The position numbers were made by a program, and so were the translations under genes. A stretch of DNA of 23,821 bases from Streptosporangiaceae bacterium (lineage in GTDB: Bacteria; Actinomycetota; Actinomycetes; Streptosporangiales; Streptosporangiaceae): contig JASHQP010000049.1 of the NCBI GenBank assembly GCA_030039095.1, forward strand, positions 1 to 23,821. The letters run 5' to 3'. Positions 22,003 to 23,821 of the stretch are shown here, piece by piece (within the stretch, counting starts at the first letter, position 1; the number at the start of each line of letters is the position of its first letter). The notes under the pieces were generated by a model. That model had not been told where the DNA came from, did not search any database, and was given only the letters and a program-made list of their open reading frames with translations.

Positions 22003-22891
22003 GGGGTGCCCCGGTCCAGCCCGCGGCGGGCCGGTCGAACCACATGTGCATCTGGCCGGTGCCGACGGAGTTCTCGTAGTCGCTGAACGGGCGGCCCGGC
22101 GCGGTCACCGCGCGCCCGCCCAGCGCCGCGATCATCATCAGGTAGTGCGCGAACTTGGCCTCGGGCCGCACCTTGGCGAACTCCGGCATCGTGTCGATCA
22201 CCCGGGCGTGGTCGCCGGCCCCGAGCCAGGCGATCCGCTCGGCGTCGGCCGCCCGCGCCTCGGCGGTCCTGACGTGCGCCGGGTCGCTGGCCTCGTGCGC
22301 CCGCAGCTCGCGCAGCGGCCAGAACGTGTGCGACATCGCGCCGGACGCGAGCAGAAGCACCCGTCGTTCCGTCTGCATGATCGCCTCCCCCAGCGCCCGG
22401 CCGGCGCGCAGGAAGTCCTCGGTGTCGCCGGTCTCGGCGGTGTTGCTGACCGAGACCCAGCGCTTCCCTAGGCCGCGGCCGAGGTAGGTCCACAGGTTCA
22501 CGGTCCCGTAGTGCAGGGGCAGGAACGGGTCGTCGATGGCGGTTATCCACGTGCCGTGCTTGTCGCCGAGTGCTGCCACCGCATGGGCGAGCTCCGGGTC
22601 GCCAGGCCAGTCGTACGGCACACGGCACATGCCGCGGGGGAGCTCGTCGGACGTGAACAGCCCGGCCCTGACGTCGTGGGAGGAGACCACGAACTCCACC
22701 GTGGTGAACCAGTGCGAGTCGAACACGACCACGGTGTCGTAGTCGAGGACCTCGAACACCTCGGCACGCAGCCGTTCCAGCCCGGGGACCAGGCTGATCT
22801 CCTTGCCCTCGTTGAGATCGACGCGGTCCTGCCACGGAAGCATGATCGTCGGGACGTGAGCGAGCAGGCCCGCTCCGACAACTTCACCCAT
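21995..22891 (-). CDS. hpaD: 3,4-dihydroxyphenylacetate 2,3-dioxygenase (class III extradiol)
   Basis: The 298-aa protein of the LigB/HpcB superfamily cleaves the ring of homoprotocatechuate next to its hydroxyls. Expected iron ligands are His12 (LLAHVPT) and His60 (VVVFDSHW). Other family marks are TSDELPRGMCRVPYDWPG, LASGAMSHTFWP, DTMPEFAKVRPE and the terminal VGTGQMHMWF. It is an iron-dependent intradomain-symmetric fold, distinct from vicinal-oxygen-chelate dioxygenases that also carry the hpaD name. ATG 22891 overlaps the hpaE stop by 8 nt (ATGGGTGA), and its own stop overlaps the FAH gene start. The three genes are therefore tightly coupled. Confidence 0.9.
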   Translation of the reverse strand: MGEVVGAGLLAHVPTIMLPWQDRVDLNEGKEISLVPGLERLRAEVFEVLDYDTVVVFDSHWFTTVEFVVSSHDVRAGLFTSDELPRGMCRVPYDWPGDPELAHAVAALGDKHGTWITAIDDPFLPLHYGTVNLWTYLGRGLGKRWVSVSNTAETGDTEDFLRAGRALGEAIMQTERRVLLLASGAMSHTFWPLRELRAHEASDPAHVRTAEARAADAERIAWLGAGDHARVIDTMPEFAKVRPEAKFAHYLMMIAALGGRAVTAPGRPFSDYENSVGTGQMHMWFDRPAAGWTGAPHE

Positions 22892-23821
22892 CGCGCCATC
22901 CCTCCGGGGCGTACACGGTGTTCTTGACGTCGCCGTAGAAGTCGAAGCTCCAGGTGCCGCCCTCCCGGCCGATGCCGGACAGTCCGGCGCCCCCGAACGG
23001 GGCCCGGAGGTCGCGGACGAAGAAGCAGTTGACCCAGACGGTTCCCGCGACCAGGCGAGCCGACACCCGCTCGGCGCGGTCGTGGTCCCCGGTGAACATC
23101 GTGGCCGCCAGCCCGTAGCGGGTGCTGTTGGCCAGCGCGACCGCCTCGTCCTCGCCGGAGAACGTCTGCAGCGTGAGCACCGGGCCGAAGACCTCCTCGG
23201 TGAGGATCTCCGAGCCCGGCTTCGCGTCGGCCAGCAGGGTCGGCCGGTAGTACAGCCCGCCGAGGTCGGTGTTGGGGGTGCCGCCGAGCAGCGGGCGCGC
23301 CCCGGCGGCCACGGCCCGGCGGACGAAGCCGTCGACGCGTTCCAGGTGCGCCCGGGTGATGTTCGGCCCGACGTCGGTGCGGTCGTCCCGGGGATCGCCC
23401 TGCCGCAGGGCCGCCGCATCGCGGAGGAAGCGCGACGTGAACTCGTCCGCGATCCGCTCGTCCACGAGCAGCCTGGTGCCGGCCAGGCAGACCTGCCCGG
23501 CGTTGTCGTACTGGCCCACGGCGTGCCGGACGGCCAGGTCGAGGTCGGCGTCGCCGAACACGATCAGCGGGGACTTGCCGCCGAGCTCCAGCGAGACCGG
23601 GGTCAGCTGCGCACCGGCCGCGGCCGCGACGAGCCGGCCGGTCGCGACCGAGCCGGTGAAGCAGACCCGGGCCAGGCCCGGGTGGGCTGCGAGCGGCGCG
23701 CCCGCCTCCGTGCCGGTGACCTGCACGACGTTGAACACGCCGTCGGGCAGGCCCGCCTCGGCGGTGATGTCGGCGAGCAGGCTCGCGGTCAGCGGCGCCC
23801 ACTCCGGCGGCTTGGCGACCA
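22884..23821 (-). CDS. hpaE: 5-carboxymethyl-2-hydroxymuconate semialdehyde dehydrogenase (partial at window edge)
   Basis: The C-terminal 312 codons of an NAD-dependent aldehyde dehydrogenase; the 5' end is outside the window. Visible motifs are KPPEWAPLTA, the FTGSVATG cofactor loop, catalytic Glu in LELGGKSP, catalytic Cys in GQVCLAGTR, EEVFGPVL, and the C-terminal GxGREGGTWSFDFYG. General aldehyde dehydrogenases share these; the specific assignment to the homoprotocatechuate route rests on the YGDVKNTVY ending and the adjacent hpaD and FAH-family genes. It oxidises the ring-cleavage semialdehyde made by HpaD. Regulators and the remaining pathway genes (hpaF, hpaH, hpaI) are not in the window. 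Confidence 0.85.
   Translation of the reverse strand, partial: VAKPPEWAPLTASLLADITAEAGLPDGVFNVVQVTGTEAGAPLAAHPGLARVCFTGSVATGRLVAAAAGAQLTPVSLELGGKSPLIVFGDADLDLAVRHAVGQYDNAGQVCLAGTRLLVDERIADEFTSRFLRDAAALRQGDPRDDRTDVGPNITRAHLERVDGFVRRAVAAGARPLLGGTPNTDLGGLYYRPTLLADAKPGSEILTEEVFGPVLTLQTFSGEDEAVALANSTRYGLAATMFTGDHDRAERVSARLVAGTVWVNCFFVRDLRAPFGGAGLSGIGREGGTWSFDFYGDVKNTVYAPEGWRDG

Noticed and set aside
1..23821. CRISPR arrays, tRNA or rRNA genes, phage modules
   Set aside because: No regularly spaced repeats, cloverleaf-like sequences, rRNA signatures or phage structural genes were seen on either strand.

Overview
This window is high-GC actinobacterial DNA. The codon third positions are strongly GC-biased, GTG starts are common, several starts look leaderless, and the histidine genes include a PriA-type isomerase. 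The presence of PriA, a MmyB-like regulator, an F420-type LLM oxidoreductase and GTGA/ATGA stop-start overlaps fits Actinomycetota. Streptosporangiales or a related order is a guess from gene style, not something shown here.

Layout. Positions 1-992 hold the tail of a glycosyltransferase and an overlapping SGNH hydrolase, both on the plus strand. A large FUSC membrane protein (937-3216, minus) runs into them tail to tail and overlaps the hydrolase by 56 bp. An SDR oxidoreductase (3390-4094) lies divergent to FUSC. The histidine pathway is in two blocks: hisC-hisB (4192-5869), then hisH-priA-hisF (10693-12979) and hisI (13340-13747). Between the blocks lie a perfect 17-bp inverted-repeat terminator, an AbiEi-like/DUF559 protein, a metallophosphoesterase, a quinone oxidoreductase with a peptide deformylase, and a scarred 1.27-kb element (9414-10680). 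That element is bounded by 24-bp near-perfect inverted repeats. Inside it are pieces of an IS630-type transposase, a DUF664/DinB-like gene and an IS481-type transposase.

After hisI come a two-domain PRC-barrel protein (minus), a Tat-exported family 2 glycoside hydrolase, an MBL-fold hydrolase with a palindrome inside its promoter, and a MmyB-like XRE regulator (minus). These are followed by a VapB-VapC pair (minus) and a four-gene leftward run, hpaE (cut by the edge), hpaD/hpcB, an FAH-family hpaG-like gene and an LLM flavoprotein. The first three of these match the homoprotocatechuate meta-cleavage route.

The main points for a second look are: the inverted-repeat-bracketed element whose right end touches the hisH promoter; the split his cluster; a recurring A2/T6 hexamer placed 6-7 nt before many start codons (leaderless transcription); and GC-palindrome insertions in priA and hisF. 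I saw no CRISPR array, tRNA, rRNA or phage module. No previously undescribed multi-gene system is evident; the bracketed element is the strongest candidate novelty.
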